A DNA stretch of 64,000 nt, taken from assembly GCF_009663685.2 (NCBI RefSeq), contig NZ_RCOG02000019.1, forward strand, positions 41,011-105,010, read 5' to 3'. The position numbers were made by a program, and so were the translations under genes. The notes beneath the pieces were generated by a model that was not told the origin of the DNA, did no database searches, and saw only the letters and a list, made by a program, of their open reading frames with translations. The number at the start of each line of letters is the position of its first letter. Within the stretch, counting starts at the first letter, position 1. Below, piece by piece: positions 45,104 through 53,437 of the stretch. This stretch comes from Cupriavidus sp. U2 (GTDB lineage Bacteria > Pseudomonadota > Gammaproteobacteria > Burkholderiales > Burkholderiaceae).

Positions 45104-46088
45104 TGCCCTTTGCCTTGACGATGGCGCTCCAGCGGTCGTAGTCCTTGTTGAGCCGCGCCTGCATCTGCCTGCCGTCCTGGAACGACGCGATCGCGCCGGC
45201 GCTGACCAGCTTCTGCTGCAGTTCCGTGTCCTTGCCGAGGATGTCGCGCGTTTCGCTGGCGATGCGATCGACGATAGGCTGCGGGGTGTCCAACGGCGCG
45301 ATCAGGCCGCCCCAGGAATCGAAGTCAAAGCCCGGGAAGCCCTGCTCCGAGACGGTCTTCACGCCCGGCAGCAGCACCCGGGCGTTGGGTGAGCTCAGCG
45401 CGATGGCCTTGAGCTTGCCGGCGCGGATATGGGGCAACGCGGCGACCACGTCGGCAAACATGATGCCCACCTGGCCGCCCAGCAGGTCGGCCACGGCCGG
45501 GGCGCTGCCACGGTAGGGCACGTGCAGCACGTCGAAGCCGCCCAGGTCCTTGAGCTGTTCCATGGCCAGGTGACCAAAGCTGCCGGTCCCCGAACTGGTA
45601 TAGCTCAACGGGGTCTTGCTGGCCTTGGCAAAGCGGATCAGGTCCGCCAGCGTCTCGACATGCGGCACCACGGCCGGGTTGATGACGATGGCCATTGGCA
45701 GCACATAGACCGTGGCCACGGACAGGAAGTCCTTCTTGACGTCGTAGGCGTTGGTCTTGTACATCAGCGGCGCCAGCAGGGCCGGCATGCCGAACATCGA
45801 CAGGTTGTAGCCATCGGCCGGGCTGCGGATGAAGCTGGCCGTGCCGATCGACCCCGAAGCACCGGGCTTGTTCTCGATGATGACCTGCTGCCCGAGCCGT
45901 TCCGACAGCTTCTGCGCGACGATGCGCGCGGCGGTATCGGTGGGGCCGCCGGCGGGGAATGCCACCACCATCTTGATGAACTTGTCGGGCCAGCCGGTCT
46001 TGGCCAGCACCGAGGGCATCACGGCGGCCATCGACGCGGCGGCACCCGCTTTCAGTACCTGGCGGCGGCTCAGTAGCAGCTTGGTCAT
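45090..46088 (-). CDS. Bug-family tripartite tricarboxylate transporter receptor
   Basis: A 332-residue periplasmic receptor with a Tat-type signal (LLSRRQVLKAGAAASMAAVM). Typical Bug wording: FIKMVVAFPAGGPTDTAARI, VIIENKPGASGSIGTASFI, and HVPYRGSAPAVADLLGGQVG. It is co-directional with the CoA-transferase that starts at 47334, so it is downstream of it in the same operon. It probably captures a carboxylic acid that the transferase then activates. Membrane subunits are absent from the window. Confidence 0.92.
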   Translation of the reverse strand: MTKLLLSRRQVLKAGAAASMAAVMPSVLAKTGWPDKFIKMVVAFPAGGPTDTAARIVAQKLSERLGQQVIIENKPGASGSIGTASFIRSPADGYNLSMFGMPALLAPLMYKTNAYDVKKDFLSVATVYVLPMAIVINPAVVPHVETLADLIRFAKASKTPLSYTSSGTGSFGHLAMEQLKDLGGFDVLHVPYRGSAPAVADLLGGQVGIMFADVVAALPHIRAGKLKAIALSSPNARVLLPGVKTVSEQGFPGFDFDSWGGLIAPLDTPQPIVDRIASETRDILGKDTELQQKLVSAGAIASFQDGRQMQARLNKDYDRWSAIVKAKGISAS

Positions 46089-46122
46089 TGTCTTGTCTCC
46101 TGTCGATCGAAAATTCGGGGTG

Positions 46123-47334
46123 TCAGATCACGCCGCGGGATTGCAGATCCGCGATGGCGTTGTCGTCGAGCTTCAGCAATTCCTTGAACACCTCGTGCGT
46201 GTGCTGGCCCATGTGGGGAGGCGGCATGCGCACCGGCAGACGCTGGCCATCGAGCGCATACGGCGGCGCCAACACGGCTTGCGCGCCAGCCTCGCTGTCT
46301 TCGAAGCGATGCAGCAGGCCCGCCTGCGCGGTACGTTCGGATTGCAGGGCGTCGAGCATGCCCAGGACCTCGCCGCACGGGATTTGCGCAGCCGTCAGGC
46401 GCTGGAGCAGGTCGGCACGCGTGAAGCGTCGGAGCCGTTCGCGTACCTGCGCAAGCAGCACGTCGCGATGCGCCGAGCGGGCGGTGTTGGTGGCAAACCG
46501 TTCATCGTCCGCCCATTCCGGGCAGCCGATGACCTCGCGGCAAAATCGCTGGAACTGTCCGTTGTTGCCGACCGTGATGACCAGCGGACCGTCGGCCGCC
46601 TCGAACACCCCATAGGGCACAATGGACGGATGCGCATTGCCGAACTTGGGCGGATCGCCGGCCTTGAGCAAGGCCTCCATGCCGTAGTAGGACGTGATCA
46701 TCACGCCGCAGTCGTACAGCGCCATTTGCACGTGGCGGCCGCGGCCGGTGGCCTGGCGCGCGAACAGCGCGGCCAGGATGGCCTGGGCGGAATACATGCC
46801 CGTGAACATGTCCACGGCCGCCACGCCGAACTTCAGCGGGCCTTGGCCAGCCTCGCCGTTGGTTGCCATCACGCCGGACTCGCCCTGCACCACCAGGTCG
46901 TAGCCCGGGCGTTCGGCTTCCGGGGTGAACCGTGCATAGCCGGAAATCGAGCAATAGACCAGGCGCGGATTGATCTCGCTGAGCTGTTCGTAGCCGAGGC
47001 CGAGTTTCTCGGCGCCGCCCACCTTGAAGTTCTGGATCACCACGTCGCACTGGGCGGCGAGTTGCCGCGCCAGCGCCAGGCCCGCTTCGCTTTGCAGGTC
47101 CAGCGTCACCGAACGCTTGTTGCGGTTGGCGCTATTGAAGTAGGAGGTATTGCGCGTGCCGATGCGCACGCCCCAGTCGCGGGTGTCGTCACCCCGCGCG
47201 GGATGTTCCACCTTGATGACGTCCGCGCCGAGGTCGGCCAGCGCCATCGCGCACATCGGCCCTGCCAGCACACGTGACAGGTCCAGCACCCGCACGCCGG
47301 CCAGCGGCAGCGATGCCATGTCTTCTTGCTTCAT
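46123..47334 (-). CDS. CaiB/BaiF family CoA-transferase (type III)
   Basis: A 403-residue class III CoA-transferase. VRVLDLSRVLAGPMCAMALA and GADVIKVEHPARGDDTRDWG are the usual N-terminal motifs, with the nucleophilic Asp in the second half of the N-terminal domain. It starts MKQEDMASLPLAG at 47334; MASLPLAG, five codons later, is an alternative. GGGAGA nine bases upstream supports the first. Divergent from a LysR regulator, and upstream of the Bug receptor, it forms a compact acid-uptake-and-activation unit. Confidence 0.92.
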   Translation of the reverse strand: MKQEDMASLPLAGVRVLDLSRVLAGPMCAMALADLGADVIKVEHPARGDDTRDWGVRIGTRNTSYFNSANRNKRSVTLDLQSEAGLALARQLAAQCDVVIQNFKVGGAEKLGLGYEQLSEINPRLVYCSISGYARFTPEAERPGYDLVVQGESGVMATNGEAGQGPLKFGVAAVDMFTGMYSAQAILAALFARQATGRGRHVQMALYDCGVMITSYYGMEALLKAGDPPKFGNAHPSIVPYGVFEAADGPLVITVGNNGQFQRFCREVIGCPEWADDERFATNTARSAHRDVLLAQVRERLRRFTRADLLQRLTAAQIPCGEVLGMLDALQSERTAQAGLLHRFEDSEAGAQAVLAPPYALDGQRLPVRMPPPHMGQHTHEVFKELLKLDDNAIADLQSRGVI

Positions 47335-47408
47335 TTGGCTGCGTCTCCCCGCGTCCGGATCGGTTCCTGCCAGGGAGGTCCGGTTGTCTTTACGAGCAAG
47401 CATTGTCC

Positions 47409-47452
47409 ATATGTTCCTAATCCTTGACAATTGCAACCGGTTTTCAACATAT
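47409..47452. promoter_or_regulatory. Candidate LysR operator region
   Basis: ATATGTT (47409-47415) and AACATAT (47446-47452) are perfect seven-base arms 30 bases apart, flanking TTGACA and CAACCGGTT-like sequence. It sits between the divergent CoA-transferase and the LysR regulator, 20 bases before the latter. Confidence 0.45.
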
Positions 47453-47472
47453 CTGCATACTCGAGGTTGACA

Positions 47473-48366
47473 ATGGACCTGAACGCGCTCGCATTGCTGG
47501 TCGATATCATCGACGCCGGAAACCTGAGCCGCGCGGCGAGCCAGCTGGGCATGAGCCGCGCCAATGTGAGCAAGCGGCTCAATCATTTCGAGCGGCAACT
47601 GGGTGCCGAACTGCTCAGGCGGAGCACCCGGCAGCTCGAACCCACCGAACTGGGATGGCAACTCTACGAACATGGGCGCGCCATCCGCCAGGAACTGATG
47701 GCCGCCCAGGAATCGGTGCAGAGCCTGGGCAAGCGCCTGAGCGGCACGGTGCGGCTCAGCGTACCGAGCGGGTTCGGCCAGCACACCATGTCGGCGTGGT
47801 TTATCGAATTCATGACGATGTACCCCGCCATTACGCTCAACGTCATCTTCGATAACGACATCGAGGACCTGATCAAGGGTGCGGTCGACTTCTCCATCCG
47901 CGTCATGGCAGAAGCGCCAACCAATGCGGTGGCCCACAGCCTGGGCGATGTCGAATATGTCGCCTGCGCCACCCCGCAGCTCGTGCGGCAATACGGCATG
48001 CCGCGCACGCTCGACCAGTTTCGGGACCTGCCGCTGATCACGTCTGAACTGACCGGTCAGAAACTGCATGCGGCGGGCCGGGCGGGCGCGGCGGGCGGGG
48101 TGCCCAATATCCGCCCCCGGCTGATGTCGGCAAACTTCTTCTTCCTTCGCGACGCCATCCTGAAAGGGCTCGGCGTGGGGCTGGTGCCCCACTACATGGT
48201 CGATGGGGACCTGGCCGCCGGCACCTTGCTGCAATTGCCGCTGCCGCCCCAGGATCTGGCGTTCCTGCGCACCACCATGTACCTGTTGTACATGCCGGCC
48301 CGCTACCAGACACGTGCCGTCACGACGCTGGTTGCCTTCCTGCGCGACAAGGCGGCCGGCCGCTGA
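47473..48366 (+). CDS. LysR-type regulator of the Bug/CoA-transferase operon
   Basis: A 297-residue LysR protein. The HTH reads MDLNALALLVDIIDAGNLSR then LGMSRANVSKRLNHFERQLG. The effector domain has VRLSVPSGFGQHTMSAWFIE and GVGLVPHYMVDGDLA. ATG 47473 is chosen because the family HTH begins there; an upstream in-frame ATG at 47431 would add 14 residues. It is divergent from the 46123-47334 CoA-transferase, its likely target. Confidence 0.9.
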   Translation: MDLNALALLVDIIDAGNLSRAASQLGMSRANVSKRLNHFERQLGAELLRRSTRQLEPTELGWQLYEHGRAIRQELMAAQESVQSLGKRLSGTVRLSVPSGFGQHTMSAWFIEFMTMYPAITLNVIFDNDIEDLIKGAVDFSIRVMAEAPTNAVAHSLGDVEYVACATPQLVRQYGMPRTLDQFRDLPLITSELTGQKLHAAGRAGAAGGVPNIRPRLMSANFFFLRDAILKGLGVGLVPHYMVDGDLAAGTLLQLPLPPQDLAFLRTTMYLLYMPARYQTRAVTTLVAFLRDKAAGR

Positions 48367-48470
48367 CCGATGCCCGCCGAGCCCGGCCGGCGCCCGGGCA
48401 GGCCTGCCATCGGGGGCTACACTTACGGCTTTACACCCTGCCTGGCCCGGCTCTCGCCGGGTTGCCACCG

Positions 48471-48857
48471 ATGTCGCATCCAACTTCCCCCGCACCCGTC
48501 TCCCTGGTCGACTTCCGTGCCGAACCGGCGCCTGCCCACGACAACCCACGCCCCGACCGCCTGGTGGCCGGCAATCCGGATCGCACCACCTGGACGCACT
48601 ACAGCGCCGAGCAGGGCGATTTCGACTGTGGCATCTGGGCGTGCCAGCCGGGCGCGTGGCGCATCGCCTTTCCGGCCGGCAAGGAAGAATTCTTCTGCGT
48701 GATCAGTGGCCGGCTGCGCATCACCAGCCATACTGGTAGCGCACGGGAGTTCGGCCCGGGCGATGCCTGCGTGATCCCTGCGGGCTTCGAAGGCGTCTTC
48801 GAAGTCATCGAACCGGTGCGCAAGCATTTCGTCGTGATCGATCGCAACGCGGGCTGA
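48471..48857 (+). CDS. Cupin-domain protein (DUF861-type)
   Basis: A 128-residue small cupin. The barrel motifs are KEEFFCVISGRLRITSHTG and EFGPGDACVIPAGFEGVFEV, which give a double-stranded beta-helix with the typical PGD and PAGF turns. The wording is that of the Cupin_3 group (EutQ-, ureidoglycolate-hydrolase-like). ATG 48471 is nine bases inside a longer frame. It is a single gene; the ligand or metal is unknown. Confidence 0.8.
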   Translation: MSHPTSPAPVSLVDFRAEPAPAHDNPRPDRLVAGNPDRTTWTHYSAEQGDFDCGIWACQPGAWRIAFPAGKEEFFCVISGRLRITSHTGSAREFGPGDACVIPAGFEGVFEVIEPVRKHFVVIDRNAG

Positions 48858-48879
48858 GCGGCCCGCAGGAGTTCCTGCC

Positions 48880-49539
48880 ATGCCCAGCCACCGCGCCCTG
48901 CCGACCGTCCCGACCCTGGTCCTGGCCATTCTGGTTCTCGCCAGTCCGGCACACGCCGCGCAGACAGCGGCCACGCCGAGCTTCGACTGCAAGAAGGCAG
49001 AGGGCCAGATCGAACAGCTGGTGTGCAAGGACGCCGCCCTGGCGCGGCTGGATCGCGAAACCACCCGGCTCTACGGCCTGGCGCTCGATGCCCGGTCGCT
49101 GCCGACCGCGCAGAAGAAATCGCTGATCGCCGAGCAACGGGCCTGGATCAAGGGCCGCAACGACTGCTGGAAGGCCGACGACGCGCACGCCTGCACCGCC
49201 ACCACCTACCTGCAGCGCATTTTCGACCTGCGTCACGGCTACGCAGGCGCCCGCACTCAGGACGACCGAGGCATCAGCCGGGGCCCGTTCAATATCCGCT
49301 GCCCCGGCGTGGAGGCGGTGATCGCCGGCACCTTCGTGCAGACCGACCCCGGCTACGCCTATCTGCGATGGCTGGATCAGCAAATCGTGCTTCAGCAAGC
49401 CCCCGCGGCCTCTGGCGCGCGCTATGCCGCCACGCTCAAGGACGGCGAGGCCCAGTTCTGGGACAAAGGCCCAAATGCCCGGCTCGTCTTGCCCGGCAAA
49501 CCCGAAATGGATTGCCGCGTGGAAATGACCGCGCACTGA
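48880..49539 (+). CDS. Two-domain lysozyme-inhibitor-like protein (LprI + MliC)
   Basis: A 219-residue exported protein. The signal peptide is LVLAILVLASPAHA, cleavage near residue 27. The first domain (about 35-110) is of the LprI/DUF1311 type (FDCKKAEGQIEQLVCKDAAL, RAWIKGRNDCW). The second (about 135-217) fits MliC/PliC lysozyme inhibitors: RCPGVEAVIAGTFV, then ASGARYAATLKDGEAQFWDK followed by GPNARL. Such proteins block host or competitor c-type lysozymes in the periplasm. The fusion of both folds is uncommon but seen in Burkholderiales. It stands between the cupin and the ECF sigma factor genes. Confidence 0.75.
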   Translation: MPSHRALPTVPTLVLAILVLASPAHAAQTAATPSFDCKKAEGQIEQLVCKDAALARLDRETTRLYGLALDARSLPTAQKKSLIAEQRAWIKGRNDCWKADDAHACTATTYLQRIFDLRHGYAGARTQDDRGISRGPFNIRCPGVEAVIAGTFVQTDPGYAYLRWLDQQIVLQQAPAASGARYAATLKDGEAQFWDKGPNARLVLPGKPEMDCRVEMTAH

Positions 49540-49630
49540 CGACGGCCCCACGTCCCCGAGCGTGGCACCGGCACGACGTTCGCCACGTGCCCCAGAAGTT
49601 CCATTTGCCCGCGGCTGCGTGCCTCCATAT

Positions 49631-49649
49631 AATAACGATTCTCATTTCC
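49631..49649. promoter_or_regulatory. Candidate Fur box upstream of the ECF sigma factor
   Basis: AATAACGATTCTCATTTCC matches the 19-base Fur consensus GATAATGATAATCATTATC in 13 positions. It lies about 50 bases before the sigma factor start, as is usual for FecI-type genes. Confidence 0.65.
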
Positions 49650-49697
49650 ACGGTATTCTTACCTCAGCAGGCCCGCCGCGGCAACAAGGAAAGGACA

Positions 49698-50207
49698 ATG
49701 GCCGCCGACGCCGGTCCACATCAGGACATTCACGCGCTATACAGCAACCACTACCGCTGGCTGCTGGGCTGGCTGCACCGCAAGGTGGGCTGCTGGCACC
49801 GTTCGGCGGACCTGGCGCAGGACACGTTCATGCGCCTGCTGGCCCGCGAGGAGTCCCCTTCCATCCTTGAGCCGCGCGCCTTTCTGACCACCGTCGCACA
49901 ACGCGTGATGGCCAATCAGTGGCGCCGCGACAAGCTCGAACAAGCGTATCTGGAAGCATTGGCGCACCAGCCGCCGTCGTTGGTGCCCTCGGTCGAGGAA
50001 CGCGCCATCCTGCTCGAAACGCTGCAGGAAATCGCCGAACTGCTGGATGGCCTGCCCGTGCCGGTGCAGCGCGCCTTCCTGATGGCGCAACTGGATGGCC
50101 TGAGCCAGTCCGAAATCGCCGCTGCGCTGAGGATCTCCGTCACCACCGTCAAACGCTATCTGGTCCGCGCCGGCACGCAGTGCTATTTCGCGATGGCCGC
50201 GTCATGA
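49698..50207 (+). CDS. FecI-type ECF sigma factor
   Basis: A 169-residue ECF sigma factor. Region 2 has ALYSNHYRWLLGWLHRKVGC and SADLAQDTFMRLLAREE. Region 4 has LMAQLDGLSQSEIAAALRIS and VTTVKRYLVRAG. This is iron-uptake FecI wording. AAGGAAAGGAC before ATG 49698 is the ribosome site, and the gene overlaps the FecR gene by four bases (ATGA). A Fur box precedes it. No TonB receptor gene follows. Confidence 0.92.
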   Translation: MAADAGPHQDIHALYSNHYRWLLGWLHRKVGCWHRSADLAQDTFMRLLAREESPSILEPRAFLTTVAQRVMANQWRRDKLEQAYLEALAHQPPSLVPSVEERAILLETLQEIAELLDGLPVPVQRAFLMAQLDGLSQSEIAAALRISVTTVKRYLVRAGTQCYFAMAAS

Positions 50208-51199
50208 CCCGCGCAACTGCCCCGACCGTTGCCGTCAGGCCGGAAGTGGCGCATGCCGCCGTGGAATGGCTGGTCACACTGCAAGGCAGCGACGCCGATG
50301 ACGCCACCCGTGCGGCGTGGCGCCGCTGGCGCGATCAGCATCCGGAACACGCCCGCGCATGGGCGCATATCGAAGCCGTCAATGCCCGGCTGGCGCGGCT
50401 GCGCGGCGTGGCATCGCCGCTTGCCAGCACCGTGGCCAGTGCCGCGCTGACGCCACCCCGGTCAGCCGGGCGCCGCCATGCCGTGCGCGCGCTCGCCACG
50501 TTGTTCGTGGGCGGCGGGGTGGCGTGGATGACGCGCGAACACACGCCGCTGCAGGGATGGCTGGCCGATGCCGCCACCGCCGTGGGCGAGCAGCGCCGGC
50601 TCACGCTCGACGACGGCACGCACCTGCGGCTCAATACCGATACCGCCATCGACGTCGCCTTCTCGGCAACCGAGCGCCGCGTGGTCCTGAAACGTGGCGA
50701 AATCGACATCGAAACCGCGCGCGATACCGCGCTCACACCGCGCCCGTTCGTCGTCGCCACGCAAGCCGCCACGCTGCGGCCGCTGGGTACGCGCTTCGTG
50801 GTGCGGCATCTCACCGATGCGGGCTGGATTGGTGTGACCGAAGGCGCCGTATCGGTGAGACCCGCCGAGACCGTGGCCGCCGAACGCATCGTCATGGCCG
50901 GCCAGGCCGCGCAGTTCACGGCACGGAGCGTGGCGGCACCCGCGCCGCTGTCCGACGCCGCCACCGCCTGGACCGACGGCATGCTGGTGGCGGCCGACAT
51001 GCGGCTCGATGCGTTCCTGGCCGATGTCGACCGCTACCGCCCGGGCCATCTGCGCTGCGATCCGGCCATCGCGGATTTGCGCGTGTCGGGCACGTTCCCC
51101 ATTGCCGACACAGACCGTATCCTCGACGCACTGCGCGGCATGCTGCCTGTGCGTATCCATTTCCTGACGCGCTACTGGACCACGGTACTGCCGGCCTGA
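50204..51199 (+). CDS. FecR-family anti-sigma / signal transducer
   Basis: A 331-residue regulator that holds the sigma factor until an outer-membrane receptor signals. The N-terminal cytoplasmic part has the DUF4880 motif AAVEWLVTLQG and AAWRRWRDQHPEHARAW. One hydrophobic stretch (VRALATLFVGGGVAWMT, about residue 95) is followed by the FecR core TAVGEQRRLTLDDGTHLRLN and LRPLGTRFVVRHL. It overlaps the sigma gene by four bases. It ends 18 bases before the convergent dehydrogenase gene, so no receptor gene lies downstream. Confidence 0.9.
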   Translation: MTRATAPTVAVRPEVAHAAVEWLVTLQGSDADDATRAAWRRWRDQHPEHARAWAHIEAVNARLARLRGVASPLASTVASAALTPPRSAGRRHAVRALATLFVGGGVAWMTREHTPLQGWLADAATAVGEQRRLTLDDGTHLRLNTDTAIDVAFSATERRVVLKRGEIDIETARDTALTPRPFVVATQAATLRPLGTRFVVRHLTDAGWIGVTEGAVSVRPAETVAAERIVMAGQAAQFTARSVAAPAPLSDAATAWTDGMLVAADMRLDAFLADVDRYRPGHLRCDPAIADLRVSGTFPIADTDRILDALRGMLPVRIHFLTRYWTTVLPA

Positions 51200-51217
51200 T
51201 CGTCGTTCCCCGTCGCG

Positions 51218-52189
51218 TTACATGGCCTCGCCGCTCCAGGCACGGATGATGTCCACCGCACCACCGTTCGCCGCACAGGCCGCCTGGCCGATCTCGCGGG
51301 CCCAGTATCGTTCCGAGCCGTCGGCCACACGCCAGGCGTGCAGCCGTCGCGTGTAAAGCTGCAGGTCGTATTCGGCGGTCACGCCGATGGCCCCGTGCAC
51401 GGCGTGCGCCATCGACGTGACCGGCGCAACGGCTTCGCTGGCCCCGAACTTGGCGATGGCCGCGTGCATGCGATGCGGGGTCGCCCCATCGCCGGAGAAT
51501 GCGATCTGCGCGGCCATGCGGGTGGCCGCCACCTGCTCGGCCATCACGCTGATCTGGTGCTGGATCGCCTGGAACTTGCCCACGGGCCGGCCAAACTGCA
51601 CGCGGTCGTTGGCGTACTGCAGGGTCAGATCGAACACACGGGCGATGGCCCCGGCCATCTGCGCGGCATGCAGTGCGGCGCCTATCGTGCGCAGCGTGCC
51701 CGGCGGCAAGGCAAAGCCTGACGCCGGCGCGCCGGCGATGCTGACGGCAAGGTCGCCGTGCACCCCGGTCGGCGCCACATCGGCGGCGTCGCGCGGCAGC
51801 AGCCAGGCGCGATCGGCCCGCTGCGCCAGGAACCAGCTTGCCGTGGCGCCGTCGGCAGCCAGGGTCCGCGCTTGCTGGCCGAAACTGGCCAGCGCGATGG
51901 GGCCGTCCGGTATCGCGACGCCGGCCGCGTGCAGCAGCGCGCGCGCAAACATCGTCTGGCCCAGCGGCAGCGGGGTCGCGTACCGGCCGGTGACCCACAG
52001 CATCGGCAGCAGGTTGCGCAGCGCGAGTCCGGCGTCGGGCAGCAGGCTGTCCGCGAAGCCGCTGGCATCGAACTGCGTCCAGAGCGCGGATGCCGCGGAC
52101 CCGGAACCAGCCTCGATGGCCCGCACCACGGCCGGCGTGCAGTGATCGCGCAGCACCGTTTCCAGCGCATCGGCGTAGATGTCGTCCAT
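51218..52189 (-). CDS. Acyl-CoA dehydrogenase family protein (smaller partner)
   Basis: A 323-residue dehydrogenase-like protein, shorter than normal. The C-terminal half is recognisable (LQYANDRVQFGRPVGKFQAI, MAHAVHGAIGVTAEYDLQLY). The N-terminal and middle domains are weak, without the FAD/substrate loop motif. It follows the next gene by 14 bases and is likely the catalytically altered partner of a heteromeric pair. It ends the operon that starts at 56249. Confidence 0.82.
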   Translation of the reverse strand: MDDIYADALETVLRDHCTPAVVRAIEAGSGSAASALWTQFDASGFADSLLPDAGLALRNLLPMLWVTGRYATPLPLGQTMFARALLHAAGVAIPDGPIALASFGQQARTLAADGATASWFLAQRADRAWLLPRDAADVAPTGVHGDLAVSIAGAPASGFALPPGTLRTIGAALHAAQMAGAIARVFDLTLQYANDRVQFGRPVGKFQAIQHQISVMAEQVAATRMAAQIAFSGDGATPHRMHAAIAKFGASEAVAPVTSMAHAVHGAIGVTAEYDLQLYTRRLHAWRVADGSERYWAREIGQAACAANGGAVDIIRAWSGEAM

Positions 52190-52203
52190 GCCCTCTCTCC
52201 GTG

Positions 52204-53400
52204 TCAGCGTAGTCCCAGGCCGCGCGCGATCATCCCGCGCAGGATCTCTCGCGTGCCGCCCCGCAGCGAATAGGTCGGCGAGATCTGGCTCACATAGGCC
52301 GCCGTGCGATACAGGTCGGCATCGGCGGCCAGGTCGGCATCGGCGGCCAGGTCGGCATCGGCGGCCAGGTCGGCATCGTCGCCCAATGCCGCCTCGGCCA
52401 GGGCGCCGATCGACTGTTCCAGCCCGGTGCCCAGGTCCTTGACCAGCGCGGCCTCGACCAGCGGGCTTTCGCCGGCCGCCAGCCTTGCCGTCACGGCCAG
52501 GGACATGGCGCGCAGCGTGGCCAGTTGCCCCATGATGCGGCCGACAGTGACCAGATCGCGTTGCACCGCCGGCTGCCGCCGCAGGGCGGCCATCCATGCA
52601 TCAAGCAGCACCACGCTCGAATACAGCCGTTCGGGGCCGCTGCGCTCGAAAGCCAGTTCCGCGTTGACCTGCTCCCAGCCGGCGCCCTCCTGCCCGACCA
52701 GCGCGTCGGCGGGCAACTGCACGTCTTCGAAGCTGACTTCCGAGAAATGCGCGTCGCCGGCCAGGTCGTGGATCGGCCGCACGGTCACGCCCGGGAGCGA
52801 CAGGTCGACGATCACCTGCGACAACCCCTTCTGCCGGTCTGCGGTCTCGCCCGACGTCCGCACCAGCGCCAGCATGAAGTGGCAGCGGTCGGCATTGGTC
52901 GTCCAGATCTTGCGGCCGTTCAGGCGCCACCCGCCATCGGGCAGCGGCACCGCACGCGTGGCCACGCTGGCCAGGTCGGAGCCCGAATTGGGCTCGCTCA
53001 TGCCGATGCAGAAGAATGCCTCGCCGCGGCAGATGCGCGGCAGGTAGAACGCCCGTTGCGCGTCGCTGCCGTAGCGCAGGATCAGCGGACCGCTCTGACG
53101 GTCGGCAATCCAGTGCGCCGAGACCGGCGCGCCGCAGGCCAGCAGCTCTTCCACCAGCACGAAGCGCGAGAACGCGTCCAGACCGGCCCCGCCGTACTGC
53201 GCGGGCAGCGTGATGCCGACCCATCCGCGCCGGGCCAGCGCGCGGCTGAAGCCGGCATCGAAACCCATCCACGAGCGTGCCCGTACATCGGGCGGCAGCG
53301 CGGGCAGGTGATCCCGCAGGAAGGCCTTCACTTCCTGCCGGAACGCTGCGGCCCCGGCAGGCAAGGCGGTCAGTGCGAACGTGCCAAACAACGGATGCAA
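52204..53400 (-). CDS. Acyl-CoA dehydrogenase with in-frame repeat insertion
   Basis: A 398-residue dehydrogenase with intact motifs: GMSEPNSGSDLASVATRAV, RLNGRKIWTTNADRCHFMLA, and SLRGGTREILRGMIARGLGL at the end. Near residue 345-365 lies an in-frame tandem repeat of six residues (DLAADA, about 3.8 copies) within an otherwise ordinary C-terminal helical region, coded by an 18-base repeat (52312-52380). The following, shorter dehydrogenase gene is 14 bases away. FAD-dependent desaturation of the acyl-CoA made by the 56249 CoA-transferase is the likely step. Confidence 0.88.
   Translation of the reverse strand: MHPLFGTFALTALPAGAAAFRQEVKAFLRDHLPALPPDVRARSWMGFDAGFSRALARRGWVGITLPAQYGGAGLDAFSRFVLVEELLACGAPVSAHWIADRQSGPLILRYGSDAQRAFYLPRICRGEAFFCIGMSEPNSGSDLASVATRAVPLPDGGWRLNGRKIWTTNADRCHFMLALVRTSGETADRQKGLSQVIVDLSLPGVTVRPIHDLAGDAHFSEVSFEDVQLPADALVGQEGAGWEQVNAELAFERSGPERLYSSVVLLDAWMAALRRQPAVQRDLVTVGRIMGQLATLRAMSLAVTARLAAGESPLVEAALVKDLGTGLEQSIGALAEAALGDDADLAADADLAADADLAADADLYRTAAYVSQISPTYSLRGGTREILRGMIARGLGLR
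52312..52380. repeat. 18-base tandem repeat inside an acyl-CoA dehydrogenase gene
   Basis: The unit CAGGTCGGCATCGGCGGC occurs 3.8 times (copies at 52312, 52330, 52348 and 52366) without visible decay. It keeps the frame and codes DLAADA units in the minus-strand gene. The exact copy identity marks it as recent, as for slipped-strand expansions. Confidence 0.9.
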
Positions 53401-53437
53401 TGTCGACTCCTTTACCGATCCATTCGCCGGCTGCCGG

